From positions 1 through 30,662 of the forward strand of contig DATARH010000248.1 of NCBI GenBank assembly GCA_036264235.1: a stretch of 30,662 nt of DNA. Direction: 5' to 3'. Position 1 is the stretch's first letter. Every line of letters starts with the position of its first letter. Source of the DNA: DATARH01 sp036264235 (GTDB lineage: Bacteria; Pseudomonadota; Alphaproteobacteria; ATCC43930; CGMCC-115725). Position numbers and translations under genes: made by a program. The notes under the pieces are model-generated. The model ran no database searches and had not been told where the DNA came from. It saw only the letters and a program-made list of their open reading frames with translations. This document shows positions 1 to 7,106 of the stretch, piece after piece.

Positions 1-1163
1 GCCTCGCCTTCCAGCCCGGCGGACAGCCGCACCAGCTGGTCCGATATGCCGAGATGGGCGCGCTCCTCCGGCTTGAGGCGCGAATGCGTCGTCGTCGCCG
101 GATGCGTGATCAGGCTCTTCGAATCGCCGAGATTGTTCGAGATATCGACCAGCTTGAGCGCGTCGAGAAAGCGGAAGCAGGCCTCCTTGTCGCCGGCCAC
201 GTCGAACGCTACGACGGTGCCGCCCTTCGCCATCTGCCGCTTTGCCAGCTCGTATTGCGGGTGGCTCGGCAGGCCGGGGTAGAGGACGCGCGTCACCTTC
301 GGATGCTCCTCGAGGAACCGTGCCAGCGCCTCAGCGGTGCGGCATTGCCGCTCGACTCGCAGCTCCAGCGTCTCCAGCCCCTTCAGCAGCAGCCAGGCAT
401 TGAACGGCGACAGCGACGGGCCGGTGTGCCGGTAGAACAGGCCGAGGTCGTCCTTGACGTATTTCTCGCTGGCGAGGATCGCGCCGCCGAGGGTGCGGCC
501 CTGGCCGTCGATGTGCTTCGTCGCCGAATAGACGACGACGTCGGCGCCGAGCTGCAGCGGCTTCTGCAACAGCGGTGTCGCGAACACGTTGTCGACGACG
601 AAGGTGCCGCCGGCACGGTGCGTGAGGCGCGCCACCTCGGCGAGGTCGATAATCTCCATCGCCGGGTTCGACGGGCTCTCGCAAAACGACAGCGTCGCGC
701 CCTTCGCGAGCGCCTCCTCCCATTGCGCAAGATCGCTGCCGTCGACGAACACGGTCTCGACGCCCCAGCGCGGCAAAAGGTCGTTGACGATGTAGTAGCA
801 GGAGCCGAACAGCGCCCGGCTCGCGACCACCCGGTTGCCGGCGCGCAGCTTGCACAAGAGCGCCGCGAACACCGCCGCCATGCCGCTCGCGGTGGCGCGG
901 CACGCCTCGGCGCCTTCCAGGAGCCGCAGCCGCTCCTCGAACATCGTGACGGTCGGGTTGCGGTAGCGGGAGTAGACATAGCGCTGGCCGTCGTTTTTGA
1001 AGGCGGCCTCGGCCTCGGCGGCGCTGCCATAGACAAAGCCGGAGCTGAGATAGAGCGCCTCGCACGTCTCCTCGAAGCCGCTGCGCATGCTGCCGCCGCG
1101 CACCAGCAGCGTCGCGGGCGACAATTCGGCGGCGAGTTCGGCGGGCAGCACTGGCGTGGTCAT
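1..1163 (-). CDS. metZ: O-succinylhomoserine sulfhydrylase (partial, C-terminus beyond window)
   Basis: PLP enzyme of the Cys/Met metabolism family that converts O-succinylhomoserine (or O-acetylhomoserine) and sulfide to homocysteine in methionine synthesis. Visible family features are the YSRYRNPT segment near the N-terminus, the SGMAA stretch that binds PLP phosphate, FVVDNVFATP, and YSATKHIDGQG, which carries the Schiff-base lysine. The MetZ branch is favoured over cystathionine gamma-synthase by the SATKHIDGQGR and GLFYRHTGP patterns and by the SAM-II riboswitch upstream. The ATG at 1161-1163 has a GGAGA ribosome-binding site about eight bases upstream. The reading frame is open to the window edge, with about 387 codons present, so only a few residues are missing. 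Methionine or homocysteine gamma-lyase activity cannot be excluded from sequence alone. Confidence 0.93.
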   Translation of the reverse strand, partial: MTTPVLPAELAAELSPATLLVRGGSMRSGFEETCEALYLSSGFVYGSAAEAEAAFKNDGQRYVYSRYRNPTVTMFEERLRLLEGAEACRATASGMAAVFAALLCKLRAGNRVVASRALFGSCYYIVNDLLPRWGVETVFVDGSDLAQWEEALAKGATLSFCESPSNPAMEIIDLAEVARLTHRAGGTFVVDNVFATPLLQKPLQLGADVVVYSATKHIDGQGRTLGGAILASEKYVKDDLGLFYRHTGPSLSPFNAWLLLKGLETLELRVERQCRTAEALARFLEEHPKVTRVLYPGLPSHPQYELAKRQMAKGGTVVAFDVAGDKEACFRFLDALKLVDISNNLGDSKSLITHPATTTHSRLKPEERAHLGISDQLVRLSAGLEGE

Positions 1164-1214
1164 CGGCGCATCTCCATCGGCGGTCCGCATCAGGCCCAGG
1201 GCTGCCAACGGCAA

Positions 1215-1248
1215 CAAAAAACCCCGGTCCGCGCGGGCCAGGGTTTTG
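1215..1248 (-). terminator. Intrinsic terminator in the metZ leader
   Basis: Read on the minus strand, AAAACCCTGG (1247-1238) pairs with CCGGGGTTTT (1227-1218) with one T-G wobble, and a short inner CC/GG extension closes a GCGC loop. Six U residues follow (1221-1216). The hairpin lies between the SAM-II aptamer and the metZ start codon, where a transcription attenuator would sit. Confidence 0.8.
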
Positions 1249-1261
1249 ACAAACTCCCCGA

Positions 1262-1318
1262 CCTTTTAGCGCGTTTTTTAACGTGGGGCGCAAGCCGGTC
1301 GGCTCAAATCACCACGAA
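1262..1318 (-). ncRNA. SAM-II riboswitch (metA motif)
   Basis: The minus strand reads CGTGGTGATTTGAGCCG, then ACCGGCTTGCGCCCCACG, then TTAAAAAACGCGCTAAAAGG. This matches the conserved SAM-II order: CGTGG-UGAUUUG, a P1 loop with GGCUUGC, the CCACG strand that closes P1, and an A-rich segment ending in GCUAAA-AGG that forms the pseudoknot. SAM-II aptamers bind S-adenosylmethionine and precede methionine biosynthesis genes in alphaproteobacteria. Here the aptamer sits about 100 bases upstream of metZ on the same strand, so high SAM should lower metZ expression. Confidence 0.95.
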
Positions 1319-1327
1319 CGGGTGCCG

Positions 1328-1356
1328 GGGTACCGCGCCGGGCCGGCGCGTGTCAA
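1328..1356 (-). promoter_or_regulatory. Likely promoter of the SAM-II/metZ transcript
   Basis: On the minus strand a perfect -35 TTGACA (1356-1351) is followed by a 17-base spacer and GTACCC (1333-1328) at the -10 position. The predicted start at about 1321 falls three bases before the SAM-II aptamer, which is the expected geometry. The spacer itself is a perfect 17-base palindrome (1334-1350). The -10 is poor for sigma-70, so the assignment rests on the -35 and on position. Confidence 0.5.
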
Positions 1357-1404
1357 GCGCCGATCACGCTCGACGAATTCCCGGGTTGGAAATGTATCCG
1401 CCGA

Positions 1405-1587
1405 TCAACGCCCTCGGCTTATGCGCAACGTCCAAGTGCGCTCCAAAGCGCCAACCAGGCTTTCATATGCCTCAGCAAGCTTTAGGTACCTGTCGCGCAG
1501 GACCGGATCGGTGTTTGCTTCGTCGGCTTTCTGGCGGAGGCGCGCTGCTTCCGTACCGTACCAGTCGGCAGTGTGCGTTTCGTACAT
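1405..1587 (-). CDS. Small uncharacterised protein (60 aa)
   Basis: Encodes a short, charged, helical protein beginning MYETHTADWYG, with the central pattern ARLRQKADEANTDPVLRDRY followed by LKLAEAYESL. The pattern YxxxAxxLRxKAxxAxxxxLRxxYLxLAxxYExL resembles small uncharacterised proteins that are common in Bradyrhizobium-like genomes; their function is not known. The ATG at 1585-1587 is preceded by GGCCGGGATCAAT, which gives a GGGA ribosome-binding site at good spacing. In-frame ATGs upstream (for example 1603-1605) lack a comparable site and would add an unconvincing extension. It stands alone between metZ and the TRAP binding protein, transcribed away from the latter. Confidence 0.65.
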   Translation of the reverse strand: MYETHTADWYGTEAARLRQKADEANTDPVLRDRYLKLAEAYESLVGALERTWTLRISRGR

Positions 1588-1788
1588 ATTGATCCCGGCC
1601 GCCATTGCTGGCGACGCCCGCAGCATCTTGTGGACGCGCACGAATTGTACCAGAGGGCGTGCAGCGACTACAGAGGCTTGGTTCTGCGGCCTCTTTTGAA
1701 TTTCAGCCCGCCGCGAACCCGGCATCATCGACATTCGTGCCGCCCAGCGCTCTGGCAGGCTCTTCCGGCCGCGTGCTAATTCCAAGCG

Positions 1789-2712
1789 ATGAGCAACACC
1801 GGATTACCCCGCTTCCATTACCGGCTCGGCGCCAACCAGCCGGCGACGAGCCCGACCGCGAGGCGCCTCGCCGAGATGGCCGAAGCAATTCTCAAGGATA
1901 CTGGCGGCGAATTCCGCCTCGACGTCTTCCCGGAAAGCCGGCTCGGCCCCGACCCGCAGATGTTCGCCGATGTGCAGGCGGGCAAGCTCGATTTCTATCT
2001 CGCCGGCGCCACCCTCGGCGGCATCGCGCCGAGCAGCGCCTTGCCGCTGATGCCGTTCACCTTCCAGGACAATGCCGCCGTCTTCGACGCCCTCGAAGGT
2101 GCCCTCGGCGACGTGATCCGCGCCGAACTGGCCCACGCCGGCCTGCACGCGTTCCGGCACAACTGGCTCAACGGCTTTCACCACATCACGACCAGCGACC
2201 GGCCGATCGCGACCGCCGACGATTTCCGCGGTCTCAAGATCCGCAGCCCGGGCGGTGCGATCGCCGCGGACTTCTTCAAGGCGCTCGGCGCCGAGGCCGG
2301 CATGGTGCCGTTCAGCGGCATGTACGACGCGCTGAAGGCGAGGACCTTCGACGGCCAGAGCGACCCGCATCAGGTAGCCGTCGCGCTCCGGCTTTACGAG
2401 GTGCAGAGCTATCTGAGCCTGACCGGCCATTGGTGGTCGGGCTTCACTCTCCTGGCGCACGGCGCCGCCTGGCGGAAGCTGCCGGCCGATATCCAGGGCG
2501 TCGTGGAGCGCGGTGCCGAGGCGGCGGCGCGGGCGCAGCGTGCCGATGTCGCGGCGATCAACGAAGCCGGGGAGGGGACGCTCGCCGCTCACGGGATGCA
2601 GGTGAACCAGGCCGACAGCGCCGGCATCCGCGCCAGGCTCGGCGAGTTCTACGCCCGCTGGCAGGCGAAATTCGATCCGGCCGCCTGGTCCCTCCTGCCC
2701 GACCGGACCTGA
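1789..2712 (+). CDS. TRAP-type C4-dicarboxylate transporter solute-binding protein (DctP family), no signal peptide
   Basis: DctP-family extracytoplasmic binding protein (307 aa), which normally captures an organic acid in the periplasm and hands it to a DctQM-type membrane permease. Family features are FRLDVFPESRLGPDPQMFADV near residue 41, the DDFRGLKIRSPGG segment, where the substrate-carboxylate arginine sits in this family, and DALKARTFDGQSDP. The protein begins MSNTGLPRFHYRLGAN, where a mature DctP chain normally starts, so the hydrophobic signal sequence is missing. An in-frame TAA at 1777-1779 rules out a longer start, and no clear ribosome-binding site precedes the ATG. No DctQ or DctM gene lies in the window. 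It may be a decayed, misassembled or cytoplasmic version. Confidence 0.85.
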   Translation: MSNTGLPRFHYRLGANQPATSPTARRLAEMAEAILKDTGGEFRLDVFPESRLGPDPQMFADVQAGKLDFYLAGATLGGIAPSSALPLMPFTFQDNAAVFDALEGALGDVIRAELAHAGLHAFRHNWLNGFHHITTSDRPIATADDFRGLKIRSPGGAIAADFFKALGAEAGMVPFSGMYDALKARTFDGQSDPHQVAVALRLYEVQSYLSLTGHWWSGFTLLAHGAAWRKLPADIQGVVERGAEAAARAQRADVAAINEAGEGTLAAHGMQVNQADSAGIRARLGEFYARWQAKFDPAAWSLLPDRT

Positions 2713-2725
2713 AATAAAATTCTTA

Positions 2726-2765
2726 GTCATTCCGGGCGCCCGCAGGGCAACCCGGAACCCATGAA
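2726..2765. repeat. Palindromic REP-like repeat
   Basis: GTCATTCCGGG (2726-2736) leads into a hairpin in which TTCCGGG (2730-2736) pairs with CCCGGAA (2751-2757), with an inner GCCC/GGGC stem. The tail CCCATGAACAC resembles dispersed palindromes I associate with Bradyrhizobium-like genomes. It lies 14 bases after the DctP stop and might also end that transcript, although no U-run follows. Confidence 0.6.
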
Positions 2766-2837
2766 CACTGACCGAGCGGTTACTGCCTTCGCAAGCATCA
2801 CAGTGCCATCGCGCATGATCGCGCAGCTCGATAGCCG

Positions 2838-3347
2838 TTAGAATCCTCTGTGGCGGCCTGCGGCCCACTCGGTCGTCGGTGGATACGAGCTGTCAGGGTG
2901 GCCCCCACCGCTTGCGCGTTCTCGAATATTTCCGCATGCGTCTGTGAGGTAGTGAGCGTACGAGAACGGCTTCGGCCCATCCTCCCTCGACCGGTACCAA
3001 AGCTCGATGATCAGAATTTCGCACCCAAGGACTCGTCTAATCCAGACGGTCGGTCGGCGATGCCGGATTCGGACATACGGGTCGCCCCATTTAGCTAATC
3101 GGCAACAGAATGGGTTTCGATCACGGAATTCCTGCGCGGACGCGTACATCGTTGCGCCTTGTAGATATTCTGGATCGATGTGGCTAATTTCATATTTAAT
3201 AGCCGCATCGATTAAACCCTGATCACCAACGTATCGAGCCGCGCTATAACAGAAATCCGTGAAATTTAAGAACTCAAAAAGCCCAACGGCCACCAATATT
3301 AATCCGGTTATGGTTAGCGTCCGACGGTAACCTATCCGACTGGTCAT
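2838..3347 (-). CDS. Hypothetical protein with one N-terminal membrane segment (169 aa)
   Basis: I do not recognise a named family. The N-terminus (MTSRIGYRRT) is basic and is followed by a hydrophobic stretch from about residue 11 to 27, consistent with one membrane anchor or an uncleaved signal. The rest is a soluble domain with several cysteines, including CCRLAKWGDPYVRIRHRRP, LGCEILIIELWYR, and PFSYAHYLTDACGNIRE. The last 30 residues look low in information and may be read-through past the natural end. The gene is noticeably richer in A+T than its neighbours and lies between inverted copies of an 11-base GTCATTCCGGG repeat, which suggests a later insertion. The ATG at 3345-3347 has only a weak ribosome-binding site. 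Confidence 0.6.
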   Translation of the reverse strand: MTSRIGYRRTLTITGLILVAVGLFEFLNFTDFCYSAARYVGDQGLIDAAIKYEISHIDPEYLQGATMYASAQEFRDRNPFCCRLAKWGDPYVRIRHRRPTVWIRRVLGCEILIIELWYRSREDGPKPFSYAHYLTDACGNIRERASGGGHPDSSYPPTTEWAAGRHRGF

Positions 3348-3360
3348 CGCGGCGCGTCGG

Positions 3361-3371
3361 CCCGGAATGAC
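3361..3371. repeat. Inverted partner of the GTCATTCCGGG repeat
   Basis: CCCGGAATGAC is the exact reverse complement of GTCATTCCGGG at 2726-2736. The two copies bracket the lower-GC hypothetical gene at 2838-3347, about 635 bases apart. Confidence 0.5.
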
Positions 3372-3395
3372 AGCGGTTTTGTCACTGATCGAGTG

Positions 3396-4163
3396 TCACG
3401 CCGAGCTCGACGCAAACCCGCCATCGACCGGGATCGCCGCCCCGGTCACGAAATCGGAAGCCGGCGCTGCAAGGAACACCGCGATCCCGGCGATGTCTTC
3501 CGGCACGCCCCAGCGTCCCATCGGCGTGCGGCGCAGCACGCTCTCGTTGAGCCCCTCAACCTGACGGCGCGCATTCTGCGTCAACTCGGTGTCGATCCAG
3601 CCCGGCAGCACCGCGTTGACCTGGATGTTGTCCTTGGCCCAGGCGACCGCCAGCGACTTCGTCATCTGCACGATCGCCCCTTTGCTTGCGGCATAGGCGG
3701 CGCCGTAGGGCGTGCCGAACAGCGAGAACATCGAGCCGATGTTGATGATCTTGCCGCCGCCCTGCGCCTTCATATGCGGGTAGACGGACTGACAGCAGAC
3801 CAGCGGGCCGGTCAGGTTGGTATCGATCACCTGCTCCCATTCCGCGACGGCGTAAGTCTCGGGCGGCTTCCTGATCGACATGCCGGCATTGTTGACGAGG
3901 ATGTCGACCCGGCCGAACCGGTCGACTGCCTGCGTCACCATCGCCCGGCACGAATCCGGGTCGGCGGCATCGAGCGGGACGAAGGCGGATTTGGCGCCGA
4001 GCCCGGCGAGCCTCGCGACCGCCGCCTCCGATTTGTCGCGGTTGCGGGCGGCGACGACAACAGCGGCGCCGGCCTCGGCCATTCCGGTGGCCATGCCGAG
4101 GCCGATCCCGCCATTGCCGCCGGTGACGATTGCGACCCGGCCGGTGAGATCGAAGTTCCGCAT
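3396..4163 (-). CDS. Short-chain dehydrogenase/reductase (SDR), classical type
   Basis: NAD(P)-dependent oxidoreductase of the classical SDR family, 255 aa. The cofactor motif TGGNGGIGLG is at residues 14-23, NNAG at 91-94, and the catalytic serine, tyrosine and lysine are S144, Y157 and K161 (YAASK). The C-terminal PVDGGFASS is usual for the family. The AAR stretch after the second strand is common in NADP users. It resembles gluconate 5-dehydrogenase/KduD-like and 3-oxoacyl-ACP-reductase-like SDRs; the substrate cannot be read from the sequence. The ATG at 4161-4163 was chosen because AAGGGGCAG lies just upstream and the Rossmann fold begins ten residues later; a longer frame to 4292 adds only low-complexity residues. 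Confidence 0.88.
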   Translation of the reverse strand: MRNFDLTGRVAIVTGGNGGIGLGMATGMAEAGAAVVVAARNRDKSEAAVARLAGLGAKSAFVPLDAADPDSCRAMVTQAVDRFGRVDILVNNAGMSIRKPPETYAVAEWEQVIDTNLTGPLVCCQSVYPHMKAQGGGKIINIGSMFSLFGTPYGAAYAASKGAIVQMTKSLAVAWAKDNIQVNAVLPGWIDTELTQNARRQVEGLNESVLRRTPMGRWGVPEDIAGIAVFLAAPASDFVTGAAIPVDGGFASSSA

Positions 4164-4332
4164 GCTCTGCCCCTTATTCGCTCCGCTCCCGTGCCGTAAC
4201 ATAGCGGCAGGCTGCGTCGGGGGCGATCCGATGACGAGCGGCAAGCCGAAGGGGGAGGGGGACGGGCCAGACGCAGCCGGCGCCGAGGCCAATGCCTCGA
4301 CGGCCGCCGCTCCACGATAAAGTCCAGGAACG

Positions 4333-4350
4333 CCGGCCGCGAAAGGCCGG
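4333..4350 (-). terminator. Hairpin downstream of the glycine-rich gene
   Basis: CCGGCC (4333-4338) and GGCCGG (4345-4350) form a perfect six-base-pair stem with a six-base loop, 35 bases beyond the stop codon at 4385. No U-run follows, so a terminator role is only tentative. The rest of the 220 bases between 4164 and 4384 holds nothing else I can name. Confidence 0.25.
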
Positions 4351-4384
4351 GTCTACAAGCGGCGAACGCGCTCCTAAGCGCGAG

Positions 4385-4759
4385 CTAGCGCGAACGCGTC
4401 CGCGAACCGGTCCGAGTCGTGCTCGTCACCGTGTTGGTAGTCGAATGCATGTGGCGTGCGAGGCCCGGCGGCATCGTCCCGCCGCGCAAGCCGGTTTTCC
4501 GGCCGTGGCTCCAGCCGGGCGGGGTCGAGCCGCCGTGCCAGCCGGTCCGCCGGCCATGGCTGCTGAAGCCGCGCGGCATGCCGGTGCTGTTGAACCCGCG
4601 CGACACGTGCATACTGCCGGCCATCGCGCCGCCGCCGTGGCCGAACCCGCCGCCGCCGAAACCGCCGCCTCCACCGCCCCTGGCGAAAGCCGGCGGGGTC
4701 AAGGTGAGGACAAGAGCCGCCGTCACAGCCATAGCTGCCGTCACATACGCACGCCGCAT
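4385..4759 (-). CDS. Secreted glycine-rich, histidine-containing basic protein (124 aa)
   Basis: The first 27 residues (MRRAYVTAAMAVTAALVLTL then TPPAFA) form a Sec signal peptide with an AFA cleavage site. The exported part opens with a glycine run containing two phenylalanines and one histidine (RGGGGGGFGGGGFGHGGG), then turns into a serine-, histidine- and arginine-rich stretch with repeated GF/GW/HG pairs, and ends in TRTGSRTRSR. Composition like this is typical of disordered cell-envelope proteins. I do not assign a function. The start is secure: the ATG at 4757-4759 is preceded by GGGAGGTG at ideal spacing. The gene appears to be a single transcription unit. Confidence 0.7.
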   Translation of the reverse strand: MRRAYVTAAMAVTAALVLTLTPPAFARGGGGGGFGGGGFGHGGGAMAGSMHVSRGFNSTGMPRGFSSHGRRTGWHGGSTPPGWSHGRKTGLRGGTMPPGLARHMHSTTNTVTSTTRTGSRTRSR

Positions 4760-4965
4760 AGGGCACCTCCCGTAGCGCTGTCGCTCGCCAACAATCGCTG
4801 CGCGTTAGCGGTTCCGAAGGCAAGCCCTTATGGCTCTGGTTTGATCGAGATTTTAGCGAATGGCCATAGCGGCTATTCGTCCGTCGCCAAGGCTTCTCGT
4901 CACGGTTTCGTCTACCGTCACGGCTGTTTTGTCAGGGAATTTCCCTGGCGTTCGGCGCTGCCGGG

Positions 4966-5780
4966 TCAGGGCGCCCGCGCCGGCCCGACCAGGCTCGCGC
5001 CGCCATCGACGACCAGCGTCTGGCCGGTGATGTAGCGGGCATGCGCCGACAACAGGAACCGCACCGCATGGCCGATGTCCCAGCCGAGCCCTTCGAGGCC
5101 CAGCACCGACGCCTTGCGGCGCGCCTCGCGGCCGGCCGGGGTCATCTGCCCCGTGTACATGCGCGGGGTGTAGATCGGCCCGGGCGCGACGCAATTGACC
5201 CGAATCCCCTGCGGTCCGTGATCGACCGCCATCGCCCGGGTCAGCGCGATAACGGCGCCCTTCGAGGTCGAGTACGCGGTCAGTCCGCGCGGCCGCAGCG
5301 CCGAGATCGACGACACGTTGACGATCGCGCCGCCGCCGGCGGTCTCGACCATCGCGGGGATCGCATGCCGCGATACCAGGAACATGCTGTCGACATTTGT
5401 GACCATGATCCGGCGCCATTCCTCGACCGGCGTGTCGACGACGCTGCCGCGCCCGCCGATCCCGACATTGTTGTCGAGGAAGTCGAGCCGGCCGAAGCGC
5501 TTCACCGCCTCCTCGACCAGCGCCCGGCATTGCGCCTCGTCGGTGACGTCGGCGACGAACGGCGCGGCCGTCCCGCCCTCCTTTGCGATCATCGCGACGG
5601 TCTCTTGCGCCGGGCCGCGCTCGATATCGACGACCAGCACCTTGGCGCCGGCCTGCGCCAGCAAGATCGCCGCGGCTCGGCCGTTGCCGACCCCGGCATC
5701 GGGGGCGCCGCCGCCGGTGACGATCGCCACCCTGCGCCCTCGAAACCGAAATCGTTCTCGTCGTAATGCGTCTCGCTCAT
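4966..5780 (-). CDS. SDR family oxidoreductase, interrupted by a one-base frameshift
   Basis: Classical SDR of about 270 aa. It starts at the ATG at 5778-5780 (MSETHYDENDFGFEG, with GGGGA upstream), but that frame leaves the family sequence after residue 15. One frame over, the protein continues RRVAIVTGGGAPDAGVGNGR and runs to the stop at 4966-4968. Restoring one C in the GGCGC at about 5734-5738 joins the halves as GFEG-RRVAIVTGGG. Further family motifs are NNVG, VSSISA with the catalytic serine, YSTSKG with tyrosine and lysine, and VVDGGASL at the end. The cofactor loop (GGGAPDAGVGNGRA) is longer than TGxxxGIG. Apart from the shift everything is intact, so this is either a sequencing error or a very recent loss. 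The substrate is unknown. Confidence 0.8.
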
Positions 5781-5861
5781 CGCATCCCCGTGCGCAGATC
5801 AGGACGCGGCAGAATAGCGGCCGGGACGGGGCATCGCCATGCGCCCGGCTTGCCCGGCCGG

Positions 5862-6461
5862 CTAGACCGGAGCCAGTGGACGATGCGGTCCCCTCGGTAG
5901 TTCGACGCCGATCGTATCGCCGGGCTGCAAATCGCCGCTCCGCAAAGCGAGGGCGAAGACACCGGCCTTGCGCACCAATTTGCCGGTGGCATCCCGTTCC
6001 AGAGTGGCCTTCATCAGCCCGGGCTGTATCCTGTTCAATTGCCCGCACGGGTGTCGAAGGCCGGTGATCTCGATCACCACGGTGAGCCCGATATGAAGAC
6101 GCGCGCCGGTCGGCAAACCGAGCAGGTCGATCCCGCGCGTCGTGATGTTCTCGCCCATCTGGCCGGCGGTTATCTCGAAGCCGCGCTCGCGGAGTTCGTC
6201 ATGCAGCTCTGCGTGGATCAGATGAATCTGGCGCAGGTTCGGCTGGCTGCCGAACCGCAATCTGCGAAAGCTTTGTTTGAGGGTTTCACCTTGATGCACG
6301 TCCCCGTCAATGCCCAGCCCGGCGATCAGCGAAAGGCGGTCGCGATTGGCCTTGGTCAGCGTATGGCCGGGACTTCGGCTCACTGCGACAACGAAATGCC
6401 CGCCATGCGCCGGCTGCACGCAGCGAATATCCGGCAGTTCGCTTTCGATCGTGTCGAGCAT
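5862..6461 (-). CDS. MOSC domain-containing protein
   Basis: MOSC (molybdenum cofactor sulfurase C-terminal) domain protein, 199 aa, of the stand-alone bacterial type. These proteins are thought to carry sulfur or bind molybdenum cofactor and related metal-sulfur species. The typical GENITTRGIDL (residues 103-113) and the conserved cysteine in GLRHPC (Cys139) are present. The ATG at 6459-6461 follows GGGGGAG. It is transcribed divergently from the ModE-type regulator, with a Mo-box-like sequence in the shared 184-base region, which fits a role in molybdenum metabolism and possible control by ModE. Confidence 0.88.
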   Translation of the reverse strand: MLDTIESELPDIRCVQPAHGGHFVVAVSRSPGHTLTKANRDRLSLIAGLGIDGDVHQGETLKQSFRRLRFGSQPNLRQIHLIHAELHDELRERGFEITAGQMGENITTRGIDLLGLPTGARLHIGLTVVIEITGLRHPCGQLNRIQPGLMKATLERDATGKLVRKAGVFALALRSGDLQPGDTIGVELPRGPHRPLAPV

Positions 6462-6557
6462 CGATTGGTCTCCCCCGTTCGAAAAATCGAAGTCTCGATG
6501 GCGATGCTGCCGTTCCCCCTCAATCGCGAGTCGATGCATGGCCTGGAGGCATCTCGA

Positions 6558-6585
6558 TTCGATATATTCCAGTAGATATAGCGTC
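6558..6585. promoter_or_regulatory. Mo-box (ModE-binding site) in the MOSC/modE divergent region
   Basis: TTCGATATATT (6558-6568), six bases, then GATATAGCGTC (6575-6585). Compared with the ModE consensus ATCGCTATATA-N6/7-TATATAACGAT, the left arm matches 8 of 11 and the core CG-TATAT / ATATA-CG is kept with the standard N6 spacer. It lies 60 bases upstream of the modE start, suggesting autoregulation and possible control of the MOSC gene. Confidence 0.7.
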
Positions 6586-6645
6586 GTGTGTCAACCGGTG
6601 GACTCGATCTGTGCCGACCTTCGCTGCATCGCGTATAGTTTTGTG

Positions 6646-7044
6646 ATGGCGACCCTGACCCTCCGCCTGGATTTCGCGCCGGGACAATCGATCGGCCACG
6701 GCAAGATTCGACTGCTCGAAGCGGTCCGCGAGCACGGCTCGATTTCTGCGGCGGGTCGGTCGATGCGCATGTCTTATCGGCGAGCTTGGTTGCTGATCGA
6801 CGAACTCAACCGAATGTTCGCGGAGCCCTTGATCGAGACGAAGCACGGCGGCACGGCAGGCGGCGGCGCGGAACTCACTGCGTTCGGACAGCGGGTGGTG
6901 GACCGTTACCGCAGCATCGAAGCAAACGCCCTCGCTGCCGGTGCGAAAGACCTGGCCGACCTTGCGGCGGCGGTCGGCCGTGGCCGAGTCCGCAAAACCC
7001 GGCGCAGACCGCATACCGCCGATGCGGTCACGTCGGTTTCATAA
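6646..7044 (+). CDS. modE: Single-domain ModE-type molybdate-responsive transcription regulator
   Basis: Winged-helix DNA-binding protein (132 aa) matching the N-terminal domain of ModE: LRLDFAPGQSIGHGKIRLLE, VREHGSISAAGRSMRMSYRR, AWLLIDELN and GGAELTAFGQRVVDRYR are all family hallmarks. Full-length ModE carries two C-terminal TOBE (molbindin) domains that sense molybdate. Here they are absent and the tail is short and arginine-rich. A separate Mop molbindin is encoded about 0.9 kb downstream. The start at 6646 gives the usual ModE N-terminus. A TATAGT at 6634-6639 would put the transcription start almost on the ATG, so a leaderless transcript is possible. The targets are probably the Mo-box at 6558 and the weaker one at 7107. 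Confidence 0.88.
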   Translation: MATLTLRLDFAPGQSIGHGKIRLLEAVREHGSISAAGRSMRMSYRRAWLLIDELNRMFAEPLIETKHGGTAGGGAELTAFGQRVVDRYRSIEANALAAGAKDLADLAAAVGRGRVRKTRRRPHTADAVTSVS

Positions 7045-7106
7045 AAGCCCTTCTGCTCACAAGCCTGCTTGAGGCTCCGCGAGATTGGCCGGCTGCAGGT
7101 TCGCAT

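Noticed and set aside
54..1592. 512-codon open frame on the plus strand opposite metZ
   Set aside because: Arginine/alanine-rich shadow typical of GC-rich DNA; it reads antisense to metZ and across its riboswitch, terminator and promoter.
4231..4320. 29-codon plus-strand frame with a GGGGGCG upstream
   Set aside because: Short and low-complexity (MTSGKPKGEGDG...), no hydrophobic or recognisable pattern; not enough to call a gene.
4904..4923. CGTCACGG repeated twice within 26 bases
   Set aside because: Two short copies only, no regular array; no sign of a CRISPR or of a regulator site.
4933..4947. CAGGGAA-T-TTCCCTG palindrome after the frameshifted SDR gene
   Set aside because: Considered as a terminator, but the stem can be only five pairs with a usable loop and no U-run follows.
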